Shown: piece by piece, positions 1 through 9,640 of the stretch
Layout: each line of letters starts with the position of its first letter
Position numbering within the stretch: the first letter of the stretch is position 1
Assembly: GCA_004297945.1 (NCBI GenBank)
Contig: SCRC01000030.1
Location: forward strand, 1 to 64,000
Length of the DNA: 64,000 nt
Reading direction: 5' to 3'
Source: Candidimonas sp.
Lineage (GTDB): Bacteria > Pseudomonadota > Gammaproteobacteria > Burkholderiales > Burkholderiaceae_B
Notes under the pieces: model-generated
The model's database searches: none
What the model was told of the DNA's origin: nothing
What the model saw: the letters and a program-made list of their open reading frames with translations, nothing else
Position numbers and translations under genes: made by a program

Positions 1-1
1 G

Positions 2-145
2 ATATTGGTCTACGAAGACATGACGCGCATTCCGGTAAGCCTGACTCAAACCGCAGCGCCCACTCGAGTGATGGTGAACGTTCAGGCCTGCAATGATCAG
101 GGAATGTGCCTGCCGCCCGCTGATATTTCAACCGGCATCGATTAA
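2..145 (+). CDS. C-terminal fragment of a DsbD-alpha-like thiol-disulfide protein
   Basis: The reading frame is open from the window edge to a TAA at 143-145, so only the last 47 residues are visible. The segment VQACNDQGMCLPP has two cysteines in CX5C spacing followed by a Pro-Pro. This matches the active-site Cys pair of the periplasmic N-terminal domain of DsbD (DsbD-alpha), which passes electrons to periplasmic thiol-disulfide partners. The protein stops about ten residues after this motif, so it is a stand-alone domain or has lost the membrane part of DsbD. A redoxin-family protein with a similar tail is an alternative. The family call is moderate; the partial state is certain. Confidence 0.45.
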   Translation: MLVYEDMTRIPVSLTQTAAPTRVMVNVQACNDQGMCLPPADISTGID

Positions 146-202
146 CTACGCGAGATGCGTAACAAGGGTAGGTTTTGCCTGACACCTTGCCGGCTTCAAT
201 AG

Positions 203-391
203 ATGATCACCGCGCAGGTGGGGCGACTTCCGCCGATGCCATGGTTCGGCTCACGCTTTCCGTATCTCTTACCCGGGCAGGCAGCCGATTTGCGTGTGCG
301 AGCCGCCGCCGGCGAGCAGAAAGCGAAACTGGCCCGCGAGTTTGGCATCAGGCGCGAAACCTTGTACCAATACCTGAGAACGGATGACTAA
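203..391 (+). pseudogene. tnpR: 3' remnant of a Tn3-family resolvase (tnpR)
   Basis: The final 35-40 residues (AADLRVRAAAGEQKAKL and AREFGIRRETLYQYLR) match the C-terminal helix-turn-helix DNA-binding domain of serine resolvases of the Tn3 family. These enzymes resolve transposition cointegrates at a res site. The N-terminal catalytic domain with its nucleophilic serine is absent: upstream sequence (146-202) has no resolvase-like frame, and the ATG at 203 is probably accidental. The stop lies 2 nt before the transposase start, the usual tnpR-tnpA order of Tn21-subgroup elements. The piece is therefore a truncated relic of the same transposon as the downstream transposase. Confidence 0.7.
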
Positions 392-393
392 CC

Positions 394-3363
394 ATGCCAC
401 GTCGCAGTTTGTTGACGCCTGCCGAGCGCACCGGCCTGCTTGCCTTTCCAACGACTGACGACGAAGTCATCCGGCATTACACCTTCTCGGAACCCGACCT
501 GTCGGCCATCCGTCAGCGACGCGGCAACCACAACCGACTCGGTTTCGCGGTGCAGTTGTGCTATCTGCACTATCCTGGCTTCGCCCTGCCACCCGACGCG
601 GAGCCGCCCGCGCCCTTGCTGGCAATTGTTGGGCAGCAGTTGCGCATCAAGCCGGACACCTGGCCGCAATATGCCCAGCGGGCGGAGACCCGGCGCGAGC
701 ACTTGGCGGAATTGCAGGCATGGTTGAATTTGTCATCGTTCACCATCGCCGACTATCGACGCTTTGTCCACCAACTCGCCGAGCTGGCCCAGCAAACCGA
801 CCGTGGGATGGTGCTGGCTGAAGCCTTGGTCGAAATGTTGCGACAGCAGCGCATTATCATGCCGGCGCTCGATGTCATCGAGCGCGTGTGTGGCGAAGCG
901 TTCACGCGCGGCACGCGCCAGGTGTACAAGGCGCTGACCGTGCCGCTGTCCGATCATCACAGGCGCTCGCTCGACGGACTGCTTGCGATCCGGGAAGGCA
1001 CCAAGGGCAGCGGCCTCATCTGGCTGCGACAGCCGCCAGGCCCGCCGAAACCCAAGCATGTACTGACCCATCTGGAGCGCCTGAAAACCGTTCGCGAACT
1101 GTGTTTGCCGGATGGATCGGAGCGCGCCATCCACCAGAACCGTCTGCTGAAGCTCGCCCGCGAGGGCGGATAGATGACGGCGCAGCACCTGCGTGATCTG
1201 GAGCCTGCTCGTCGGTATGCAACGCTGGTGGCGGTGATACTCGACACGCGCGCCACCTTGATCGACGAAATCATCGATCTGCACGACCGGTTTATGGGAA
1301 CGCTGTTCAGCAAGGCCAAGCGCAACCATACCGACCGCTTCCAGCAGTCCGGCAAGGCGATCAACGACAAGGTGCGTCTGTATTCGCGCATCGGCCGCGC
1401 TCTGCTCGACGCCAAGCAGTCGGGCGGCGATCCGTTTGCCGCCATCGAGGCCATCATCCCGTGGGAGGTGTTCAGCGAAAGCATCACCGAAGCGGAAACA
1501 CTGGCTCAGCCCGAAGACTTCGACTTCCTGTCCCTGGTCGGCGACGGGTTCACCCAGCTTCGGCGCTACACGCCGACCTTGTTGGAGGCGCTGAATATGA
1601 AAGCTGCGCCGACAGCGCGCGAGCTGATGGCCGGCGTCGAGGTTTTGAAAGGAATGAACGAGCGCCAGGCACGCAAGGTGCCGGACGATGCGCCGACCTC
1701 GTTCGTGCGCAAGCGCTGGGAAAATCTGGTGCGCACGCCGGATGGACTGGATCGTCGCTTCTATGAACTATGCGTGCTGTCCGAGCTGAAGAATTCGCTA
1801 CGCTCGGGCGATATCTGGGTACAGGGTTCGCGTCAGTTTAAGGACTTCGAGGAATACTTGCTGCCAGCGCCGCGCTTCGCGACGCAGCGCGAACAGAAGG
1901 AACTCGGCCTGGCCGTTGAAACCGACTGCGAGCGCTTCCTGCAAACCCGGTTGTCGTTGCTGGAACGGGAGTTGGAGACCGTGGAACGGCTTGCCGCCGC
2001 CAATGAATTGCCCGACGCCGCCGTCACCAGCAGTGGCCGCCTCAAGATCACGCCGTTGGACAATGCCGTGCCGGATGAGGCTGAAACGCTGATGCAGCAG
2101 GCTTACAGCCTGTTGCCGCACCTGAAGATCACTGAGTTGCTGCTGAAAGTTGATAGCTGCACAGGCTTCACCCGCCACTTCAAACACCTCAAGAGCGGCG
2201 CGGAGGCCGATGACCAGCATTTGCTGCTGACGACGATTCTGGCCGACGCCATCAACCTGGGCCTCTCCAAGATGGCGGAATCCTGCCCTGGCACGACCTA
2301 CGCCAAGCTGACCTGATTGCAGGCGTGGCACATCCGCGATGAAACCTACTCAGCCGGCTTGGCCGAATTGGTCAACGCGCAATTCCGTCAACCCTTCGCC
2401 GCATATTGGGGAGACGGCACCACGTCGTCGTCGGACGGTCAGAACTTCAAGGCTGGTGGCAGGGGGACGTTTGCCGGCCAGGTGAACCTGAAGTACGGGC
2501 AGGAACCGGGCGTGCAGTTCTACACCCACATCTCCGACCAGTACGCGCCGTTTCACACCAAGGTCATCAACGCCACGGTGCGCGACGCGACCCACGTACT
2601 GGACGGCTTGCTGTATCACGAATCCGACCTGCGTATCGAGGAGCATTACACCGACACGGCCGGCTTCACCGATCACGTCTTCGCGCTGATGCACCTGCTC
2701 GGATTCCGCTTCGCGCCGCGCATCCGCGACTTGGCCGATAAGCGCCTGTACATCTACGGCGATACAAAGCAGTATCCGACGCTCGCCGGCATGATCGGCG
2801 GCAGTATCAACGTGAAGCACATCCGCGCGCATTGGGACGAAATCCTGCGGCTGGCGACATCGATCAAGCAAGGCACCGTCACCGCCTCGCTAATGCTGCG
2901 CAAACTCGGCAGCTACCCGCGCCAGAACGGTCTTGCCGTAGCACTACGCGAGTTAGGCCGCATTGAACGCACAATGTTCGCCCTGGCTTGGATGCAGAAC
3001 GTCGAACTGCGTCGGCGCGTGCAAATCGGCTTGAACAAGGGTGAAGCCAAAAACGCGTTGGCCCGCGCCGTGTTTCTGAACCGGCTCGGCGAAATCCGCG
3101 ACCGCAGTTTCGAGAACCAGCGTTACCGCGCCAGCGGTCTCAACCTGGTGGTATCTGCCATCGTGTTGTGGAATACGGTTTATTTGGAACGGGCGGTGCA
3201 GGCTTTGCGCGAATCGGGTAAGGACGTAGACGACAAGCTGCTGCCACACCTGTCCCCGCTCGGTTGGGAGCACATCAACCTGACGGGCGACTACATCTGG
3301 CGGCAGAGCAGGCAGATCGAACAGGGCAAATTCAGGCCGCTACGGAAGCTCGGCGAGGCTTAG
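394..3363 (+). pseudogene. tnpA: Tn3-family transposase with two in-frame stop codons
   Basis: A single frame runs for 989 codons, the normal size of Tn3-family TnpA, but is cut by TAG at 1171-1173 and TGA at 2314-2316 into pieces of 259, 380 and 348 residues. All three pieces are in phase (starts 394, 1174, 2317), so there is no frameshift. The N-terminal piece has the DNA-binding region (MPRRSLLTPAERTGLLAFP). The third piece has the DDE catalytic region ([15 protein letters not shown] and [13 protein letters not shown], with a late Glu in [14 protein letters not shown]). From family memory the interrupted positions are CAG (Gln) and TGG (Trp), so each stop would be one transition. The protein should be inactive unless stops are suppressed. 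Confidence 0.9.
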
Positions 3364-3396
3364 CGTACGATTTTTTCCGTTTCGTGAACAGGCCCC
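3359..3396 (+). repeat. 38-bp terminal inverted repeat of the Tn3-family element (tnpA end)
   Basis: Read on the minus strand the 38 bases begin with GGGG and end with ACGCTAAG, the standard pattern and length of Tn3/Tn21-family terminal repeats. The transposase stop codon (3361-3363) lies inside it. The next bases, TACAG at 3397-3401, could be one copy of a 5-bp target duplication. No partner repeat was found between 1 and 394, so the left end of the element is missing. Confidence 0.85.
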
Positions 3397-4179
3397 TACA
3401 GGTTCACTGACAATTTAGCCGTGTTGGCCGGCGTATTCGATGGAAATTCCACAGGAGCCAATGCCAGCCAGGACTCCCAGCAAGTTGATCGATCCGGCAC
3501 GAAGTTCAACTTGCGCAACGGCACGCTATGGATCGGCGAATTGCAGTACACCCTGAACCAGCCATCGACAGGCAATCTCGACACCGGCACTTCAGATGGG
3601 TTGCCCGGCGTTTATAAGCTCGGCTTCTGGTACAACAACAATCGTTTTGCCGACCAAGGGTTCGACACCAATGGCCTTTCGCTCGCCGATCCAAACAGCA
3701 ACGGCATCGGGTATCCACACCGCGGAAATTACAGCATTTACGGCATCATAGACCAAACAATCTGGCGCAAAAGCTCGACCAGCCAGCGCACTTTGAACTT
3801 CGTCACGCGCGTCATGGCTGCTCCCGGAGACCGCAACCCGATCAGCTTCAGCGCCAATGCCGGATTGGTGCTTCATGACCCGCTGCCCGGGCGCAACAAC
3901 GACCTGGCCGGCATCGGCATCGGCTATGCCAAAGTTGGCAGTCACGCCATCGACTACGACCAAGCCACTGCCAGCCTTAACGGCGGATTCGCTCCGGTGC
4001 GCAGCAGCGAAACCTTTGTCGAGGCGACTTACCAGTACCGAATTACGCCCTGGTGGAATGTACAAGCGGACGCGCAGTACACCTTTAACGTAGGTGGAGG
4101 CATTGTGGACCCCAACAACCCAACACAAAAAATAGGTAACGCGTTGGTAGTGGGGCTTCGAACCAATATTGTCTTCTGA
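3397..4179 (+). pseudogene. oprB: OprB-family carbohydrate porin, 5'-truncated by the transposon
   Basis: Encodes the C-terminal part of an outer-membrane carbohydrate-selective porin of the OprB family. The pattern is a beta-barrel with alternating aromatic strands (GVYKLGFWYNNNRF, ATYQYRITPWWNVQADAQY) and the final Phe after a short beta strand (LVVGLRTNIVF) typical of BamA-assembled proteins. The frame stays open upstream of the first GTG (3421) right up to the transposon end at 3396 (residues YRFTDNLAVLAGVF), so the gene was cut by the element. About 260 codons remain of the usual 400-450, and the signal peptide is gone. Forty-two bases separate it from the iron-transporter operon. It is very unlikely to make a functional porin. 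Confidence 0.8.
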
Positions 4180-4221
4180 ATAGAGAACATCGATGAAATA
4201 TTGCAATACTGGAGAGTTTTC

Positions 4222-5283
4222 ATGAAAAGTATTTACACGGAGCGTCATTGGATCGCACGCAATGTTGCGCATCTGATGCGCGCAACCCGGCTGGGCGCAT
4301 TGGCCGCTGGCACCTTATTGGCGATGTCCGCCTGCACTGCATACGCCGCGCCCACGCTCACGCTTTATAGCGCACAGCATGAGCAATTGGTCAAACGGCT
4401 GACCACCGATTTCCAGAAGGAGTCTGGTGCTGCTGTCCGCGTGCATAGCGGTGAAGGCCCGGAAATTGCCGCACAATTGATCGCCGAAGGCACCCACTCG
4501 CCGGCCGACGTGTACTTTACAGAAAACTCGCCCGAACTGATGTTGCTCGAAAACAAAGGCCTGCTTGCCAAGATCGATGCCGCCACGCTTCGAGCCGTGC
4601 CAACACGCTACAGCTCGCCTCAGGGACAGTGGGTCGGCGTGGTAGCGCGCGAAAACGTGCTGGCGTATAACCCGACGCTGATCAAATCGGCCCAATTACC
4701 GGCTTCATTGATGGATCTGGCCAAGCCCGACTGGAAAGGCAAGCTGGCCATCGCTCCGGCTGACGGCGACTTCCTGCCATTGGTCAGCGCCGTGGCCGCA
4801 CTCAAGGGACACGACGCTGCGCTGAACTGGCTCAAGGGCCTTAAGGCCAATGCGCAAATCTTCGATGACGATGAAGGCGTCGTAGCTGCCGTGAATCGCG
4901 GAGCAGTCGCGACCGGCATCATCAATAATTACTACTGGGCGCGCCTGCACGTCGAGCTTGGCGCCCAAGGCACACATTGCCGTATTTACCACTTCGGCAA
5001 AGGCGATATCGGTGCGTTAATCAACGTATCGGGCGCGGCCGTTCTCAAGACCGCCTCTAACCCGGCGCTAGCTCAAAAATTCGTCGCCTACCTGGTCAGC
5101 CAGCGGGCTCAGGAATTGATGGCCAAGAGCAAGATCGATTTTGAATATCCGCTGCGCCCCGGCGTTGCGCCCGATCCGCTGCTAAAACCCTTCTCGGAAC
5201 TGCATCCACCAGAGCTCGACATGCAGAAGCTCGGCGACGATAGCCAGGCCAGCGCGTTGCTACGCCAGGCAGGATTGCTTTAA
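4222..5283 (+). CDS. fbpA: ferric iron ABC transporter, periplasmic binding protein
   Basis: Periplasmic Fe(3+)-binding protein of the FbpA/FutA/AfuA type, which hands iron to the permease encoded next. A long signal peptide (about 43 residues, hydrophobic stretch LGALAAGTLLAMSACTAYA) precedes the mature start APTLTLYS. The lobe motif LTLYSAQHEQLVKRL and the late IINNYYWARL, whose twin tyrosines are iron ligands in FbpA, support the call. I chose ATG 4222 because GGAG lies 8 bases upstream; a TTG at 4201 is in frame but lacks this. The stop TAA overlaps the ATG of the permease gene by one base (TAATG), so the operon is translationally tight. Related 2-aminoethylphosphonate or thiamine binders are less likely given the Tyr pair. 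Confidence 0.85.
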   Translation: MKSIYTERHWIARNVAHLMRATRLGALAAGTLLAMSACTAYAAPTLTLYSAQHEQLVKRLTTDFQKESGAAVRVHSGEGPEIAAQLIAEGTHSPADVYFTENSPELMLLENKGLLAKIDAATLRAVPTRYSSPQGQWVGVVARENVLAYNPTLIKSAQLPASLMDLAKPDWKGKLAIAPADGDFLPLVSAVAALKGHDAALNWLKGLKANAQIFDDDEGVVAAVNRGAVATGIINNYYWARLHVELGAQGTHCRIYHFGKGDIGALINVSGAAVLKTASNPALAQKFVAYLVSQRAQELMAKSKIDFEYPLRPGVAPDPLLKPFSELHPPELDMQKLGDDSQASALLRQAGLL

Positions 5284-6902
5284 TGAGAGCACTACCTGCC
5301 ACGGTATTCGGGTCAGCCGACCCGGCGATCCCTGCCAGGTCGGCGAACCCGCACCGAACTCGAACACGCGCACCACGTGGTTTGCTGGTGGCAGCCACGT
5401 TGAGCGCCGTGCTGGTGCTGATCCCACTGCTGTTCATCATCACCCAGGCATTCAACGCTGGCACCGGACAGATCGCCGAATTGCTATGGCGCCCGCTCGT
5501 GGGCGAACTGCTGTTCAACACCGTGCTAATTGCTGGCGCATCGACTTGCACCTGCGCGGTGCTGGGCACCGTTACCGCATGGCTAGTCGAACGTACCCAG
5601 TTGCCGGGCTGGCGCGTGTGGGCGATATTGCTTGCAGCTCCGCTCGCCGTACCCGCCTTCATCACCAGCTACGCCTGGATTTCGCTGAGCCAGTCGCTAC
5701 AGGATTTTGCCGGCGCATTGCTGGTCATCACAAGCTCATACTACCCACTGGTCTTGCTGCCCGTTGCCGCCGCCTTGCGTGGACTGGATCCCGCACTCGA
5801 AGAGACAGCTCGCGCGCTGGGTTGCGGCCCATGGCGTTGTTTTTTTCGCGTTGTGCTGCCGCAATTACGGTCGGCCTTGCTTGGCGGCATGCTATTGGTG
5901 GCCCTGGGCGTATTGGCTGAATTTGGCGCATTTTCCTTGCTGCGCTTTCGCACATTCACTACCGAAATCTATGCAGAATACCGTGCAAGCTTCGATGGCG
6001 CAGGTGCATCCTTGCTGGCCTGCGTACTCGTCGTACTGTGCCTGGCATGCTTGGCAGCCGAATGGAAGGTACGCGGCTCGGCGCGCTATGATCGAGCCGA
6101 CCGTGGTGTGCGCCGAGCCGCTACCCGCTACGAACTGGGCTCGGCTCGCTGGGCAGTCGTGGCTCTGTGCAGTATCGTGGTGATGGTCACGCTTGGCGTG
6201 CCCCTTGGCATGACGGGCTATTGGTTAACGCAACATAATTCGGCCGCCATATCGCTAACCAGCGCAACCACAATGGATCTGCTGAGCGCGACCTTTGCAT
6301 CAGTGCGCTTTGGCGTGGCCGGCGCGGCATTGACCACGGCATTGTCCTTGCCGCTGGGCTTCCTGCTCGTACGTTACCCGAGCCGGGTCGCCGCGTTGCT
6401 GGAACGCACCGCTTATCTGTCGCAAGGCATGCCAGGTATTGTGCTCGCGCTGGCGGTTGTATCGCTAGCCGTACGCGTATTGCTACCACTATATCAAAGC
6501 ACCCTGCTGCTCGTCGTTACCTACGCTGTTCTGTTCCTGCCTCTGGCACTGGTTGGCGTGCGAGCCGCGCTGGTCCAGGTTCAGTCACGGCTGGAAGATG
6601 CCGCTCGCGCACTTGGACTGCGCTGGTATCAAGTGGCGTGGCGCGTGTTGCTGCCACTGGCCGGCCCAGGGCTAGGCGCCGCCGCCGCATTGGTATTCAT
6701 TTCCGTCGTAACCGAACTCACCACCACGTTGCTACTGGCACCCATCGGCACGCAAACACTCGCCACCCAGGTATGGGTCGATACATCGACATTGGCTTTC
6801 GCCGCGGCCGCGCCCTATGCGGCGTTGCTGGTGGCGATCTCGTTGGGCGGGTCATGGCTATTGATGTCCTTGTTCGGCAAATCGGCCATATTGGGAGCTT
6901 GA
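5283..6902 (+). CDS. fbpB: ferric iron ABC transporter, fused permease
   Basis: Inner-membrane permease of 539 residues made of two fused BPD transporter domains, as in FbpB/SfuB. Each half carries six or so membrane helices and an EAA loop for contact with the ATPase: LEETARALGCGPWRCFFRVVL near residue 180 (first 20 residues suffice for recognition) and LEDAARALGLRWYQVAWRVL near 440. It begins in the TAATG overlap with the binding-protein gene and ends 5 nt before the ATPase GTG, so the three genes form one operon. The N-terminus before the first helix is cytoplasmic and basic (HRTRTRAPRG). Substrate specificity is inferred from the binding protein. Confidence 0.88.
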   Translation: MRALPATVFGSADPAIPARSANPHRTRTRAPRGLLVAATLSAVLVLIPLLFIITQAFNAGTGQIAELLWRPLVGELLFNTVLIAGASTCTCAVLGTVTAWLVERTQLPGWRVWAILLAAPLAVPAFITSYAWISLSQSLQDFAGALLVITSSYYPLVLLPVAAALRGLDPALEETARALGCGPWRCFFRVVLPQLRSALLGGMLLVALGVLAEFGAFSLLRFRTFTTEIYAEYRASFDGAGASLLACVLVVLCLACLAAEWKVRGSARYDRADRGVRRAATRYELGSARWAVVALCSIVVMVTLGVPLGMTGYWLTQHNSAAISLTSATTMDLLSATFASVRFGVAGAALTTALSLPLGFLLVRYPSRVAALLERTAYLSQGMPGIVLALAVVSLAVRVLLPLYQSTLLLVVTYAVLFLPLALVGVRAALVQVQSRLEDAARALGLRWYQVAWRVLLPLAGPGLGAAAALVFISVVTELTTTLLLAPIGTQTLATQVWVDTSTLAFAAAAPYAALLVAISLGGSWLLMSLFGKSAILGA

Positions 6903-6907
6903 CGACT

Positions 6908-8008
6908 GTGACTGAAGTGCATATTGAAGGGCTAAGCAAGGCTTTTGACGGCCGCCCGGTACTAAGCGAGTTCAATCTGGACATCGCAGGCGGCAGCGTG
7001 ATGGCGATTCTGGGGCCATCTGGCAGCGGGAAAACCACACTGCTACGATTGCTGTGCGGTTTCGAGCGTGCCCAAGCCGGCACGATCCAGATCGGCGGGC
7101 GCACCGTATCGGCACCGGGCCTGCACATGCCTCCGGAGCAACGTCGCATTGGCTATGTGGCGCAAGAAGGAGCTCTGTTTCCACACCTTTCAGTCGCCGA
7201 TAACATCGTCTTCGGCCTGCCGCGCACGCAGCGCCGGGCGCACTACCGAGTCGCCGAATTACTTGAATTGGTCGGGCTGCCAGCCGCGTACGCCGGGCGT
7301 CCACCACAACACCTATCAGGTGGCGAGCAGCAGCGTGTCGCGCTGGCCCGGGCACTGGCGCTAACGCCATCGGTCGTTTTGCTCGACGAGCCCTTTTCCT
7401 CGCTTGACGCGGCATTGCGCAACGAAACCCGCCAGACAGTCGCGCACGCGCTAAAGGCTGCCGGCGCGACCGCAGTGCTGGTCACGCACGATCAGGCTGA
7501 AGCGCTATCGATGGGCGACCAAGTCGCCGTACTATGGGATGGCAAACTGGCGCAGGTAGCCACACCGCAAGCGCTATACCGGGTGCCGGCCACGCGCGAG
7601 TTGGCGCGTTTCGTCGGCGAAGCGGTGATCCAGGACAGCCTGGTGGCAGGACAAACGGCTGTTTGCACCTTAGGGACTCTGCCCTTGACCGTGCCCACTG
7701 CACAAGGGCCGGCCGATGTGATGATACGGCCCGAGCAAATTCACCTGGCGGTATCGTCTTCCCATGCCGGGTCGATCCAGGCTCGAGTCGAGAGCATCAC
7801 TTTTCTTGGCGCCGATGCAAGCGTCCAACTGGTTCTGCTGGCCAGCGGCGAACACATTATCGCGCGGGTTGACGGCCAGGCGGCACCCATGCCTGGCGCC
7901 CACGTGTGGGTATGGGTAAGTGGCAAGGTCATCGCCTATCCGCGTCAAGCCGGAGGGCAGATTGTCGTGTCCAAGGCGCCGTTGTTGTCTATCGTCAGTT
8001 CAGCCTGA
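6908..8008 (+). CDS. fbpC: ferric iron ABC transporter, ATP-binding protein
   Basis: ATPase that drives the iron transporter. It shows Walker A GPSGSGKTTLLRLL, Q-loop in YVAQEGALFPHLSV, signature LSGGEQQRVALARAL, Walker B VVLLDEPFSSLDAA and switch His in LVTHDQAEAL. A TOBE-like C-terminal domain (from about residue 235) follows, as in FbpC/PotA-type ATPases. The start is GTG 6908, 5 nt after the permease stop, with GGGAG just upstream inside fbpB. The same frame stays open back to 6638, but that part overlaps the permease and lacks family similarity. Length 366 residues is normal. Confidence 0.88.
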   Translation: MTEVHIEGLSKAFDGRPVLSEFNLDIAGGSVMAILGPSGSGKTTLLRLLCGFERAQAGTIQIGGRTVSAPGLHMPPEQRRIGYVAQEGALFPHLSVADNIVFGLPRTQRRAHYRVAELLELVGLPAAYAGRPPQHLSGGEQQRVALARALALTPSVVLLDEPFSSLDAALRNETRQTVAHALKAAGATAVLVTHDQAEALSMGDQVAVLWDGKLAQVATPQALYRVPATRELARFVGEAVIQDSLVAGQTAVCTLGTLPLTVPTAQGPADVMIRPEQIHLAVSSSHAGSIQARVESITFLGADASVQLVLLASGEHIIARVDGQAAPMPGAHVWVWVSGKVIAYPRQAGGQIVVSKAPLLSIVSSA

Positions 8009-8126
8009 AGCGATCCGAAGGCAAATATAGGATACGGATCCATCAAAGCGGGAGGACAACAATTCAAACTTTATGCAATAATTGCGAGCTTGCGATGGGA
8101 TGCCAAAAAAGATTGGCCCATTGTTT

Positions 8127-8205
<79 letters not shown>

Positions 8206-8220
8206 TAATTTCAGTAAATT

Positions 8221-8262
8221 CAAGGGTTTAACGTGAAATCACGTTAAACCCTTGTTTCTCTT
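8221..8262 (+). terminator. perfect 16-bp hairpin with T-rich tail after the tRNA
   Basis: CAAGGGTTTAACGTGA is followed by AA and its exact reverse complement (8221-8254), then TTTCTCTT. This is a strong rho-independent terminator candidate for the tRNA. Its right flank also faces the 3' end of the minus-strand unit that stops at 8359. The stem is unusually long and perfect for a terminator. Confidence 0.7.
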
Positions 8263-8358
8263 CTGTCGTCGTCTACGTTTCGTCTACGTATTTTTGAGCA
8301 ATGGTTTTGAATTATTGTTTTATCGTGTCACGTTAATCAGGCCCTTTGATGTTCCTCC

Positions 8359-9591
8359 TCATGACGGCATCAAATGTGCCACAGTAGTGGTAGTCAAGGT
8401 TTTGCGTAGTTCTTTGACTGCTTGCTTTTGGAAAGACTCGATAGGCAATTTTGCATCGTCAATAGCGGATACTACTTTGTGAACTAACTGATGTAGGTAC
8501 TTATCAATTTTGTCGGTCTCTAGTTCCGATTTCTCAGTCACTATCGCAAAGCTCAATTTCTTTTCGTGATAAAAGTCGCCAAGGTCTTCGATCTTCTTCC
8601 CCCAAGCATAAGCATAGAGATAGCATTCCGGCGCTGTTTTACTTGAATTCCCATGCCCTCTCTTGAACTCGCTCGACGAGACGACGATAAACTTCATGCC
8701 GTAGCGAATTCGCAAATATCTGTCGCCGCCGTTACCGAGCGCGTGCTGAGCAAATATAGAAATCCGTCCGCCAGTCTTACGTTTATCGAGCAAATAACCA
8801 TCTTCGCCCACGACGGAGCCATTGCCGGATCTCAACTCGTTGTCAACGTTAAAGTCAATGCTGGCAGCTTTAAGGCTGCTCTCTCTCCCTTCATGTGTAC
8901 CATGAGCCTTAAGCCAGGCATTTTTAAAATAGACATCAAAAGAACCTGATAGCTGCTTCATATTTTTTAGCAGCTTAGAAAACTCGGCAGGCCCGTCAAC
9001 ATTGTTGGCCGAGACACCTGATTTCCAGGTCGGACACACTAGTCGTTTGAAATAACGCGTAAGCGAATTACCGTCAATGTTTTGTGTCACAAGACCCTCT
9101 TCTTCGAGATATTCAACAAGCATTTGAATTAAATCGGACGTTCTTGAAAATTGCTTCAGATGGCGCGCTAGACGATCCCATCGGCACACAATGAGTTCGG
9201 TTGCCTGATAGAGCTCACGAGATATGACAAGAACTTCTCGATTTTCATCGCCAGATTTCCAATAGCGATAGTCTTCGAACTGCTCTGGCTTAACTTCGGT
9301 TCCTGCAAGCGGCTTGTCGAAATATTTTATTTCAATCAGTACGCGAGGTGCTACGTCCTCTCCAACAAATATCGCGAGATCAGCAATTCGGGTGCTACAT
9401 TTGCCGTTGAATCGGTATTCGCATTCGTAACGCGCCTGCTTCAAATCACGAAGGGGAATATCACATTGTTTGGAAATGAAGCTGGCAAAAGCTTCGGGTT
9501 GATGGTTGCCAATTTCTCGCAGAATGAGTCCAAGATGTCGACCGTAGAATGCGCCGCTAAACCAATGCTGTATATCTGCAAAAAAGCTCAT
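8359..9591 (-). CDS. putative PD-(D/E)XK nuclease-like protein, unknown function
   Basis: A 410-residue soluble protein that I cannot assign to a named family. Residues 57-108 look like a PD-(D/E)XK nuclease core: Glu57 in YECEYRF, Asp71 in RIADLAIFV, Glu87 and Lys89 in VLIEIKY (E-X-K), and Gln104 in KPEQFEDY. The remaining 300 residues show no motif I recognise; mid and C-terminal parts are mixed alpha/beta (SFAIVTEKSELETDK). It follows the hydrophobic-hairpin gene after 49 nt on the same strand, so the two are probably co-transcribed. Codons look more AT-rich than the flanking core genes, suggesting transfer. An anti-phage nuclease role is inference from the motif and the island setting. 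Confidence 0.6.
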   Translation of the reverse strand: MSFFADIQHWFSGAFYGRHLGLILREIGNHQPEAFASFISKQCDIPLRDLKQARYECEYRFNGKCSTRIADLAIFVGEDVAPRVLIEIKYFDKPLAGTEVKPEQFEDYRYWKSGDENREVLVISRELYQATELIVCRWDRLARHLKQFSRTSDLIQMLVEYLEEEGLVTQNIDGNSLTRYFKRLVCPTWKSGVSANNVDGPAEFSKLLKNMKQLSGSFDVYFKNAWLKAHGTHEGRESSLKAASIDFNVDNELRSGNGSVVGEDGYLLDKRKTGGRISIFAQHALGNGGDRYLRIRYGMKFIVVSSSEFKRGHGNSSKTAPECYLYAYAWGKKIEDLGDFYHEKKLSFAIVTEKSELETDKIDKYLHQLVHKVVSAIDDAKLPIESFQKQAVKELRKTLTTTTVAHLMPS

Positions 9592-9640
9592 TTGATTATC
9601 TCTCTCCCCACAGAGATGGGCAGTTACGAAGCGGAATCAG

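Noticed and set aside
6638-6907. N-terminal extension of fbpC
   Set aside because: It would overlap the permease gene by 265 bp and encodes a His/Arg-rich stretch unlike any ABC ATPase N-terminus.
8653-8949. 98-codon plus-strand frame
   Set aside because: Antisense to the nuclease-like gene, which has the better start context and motif content.
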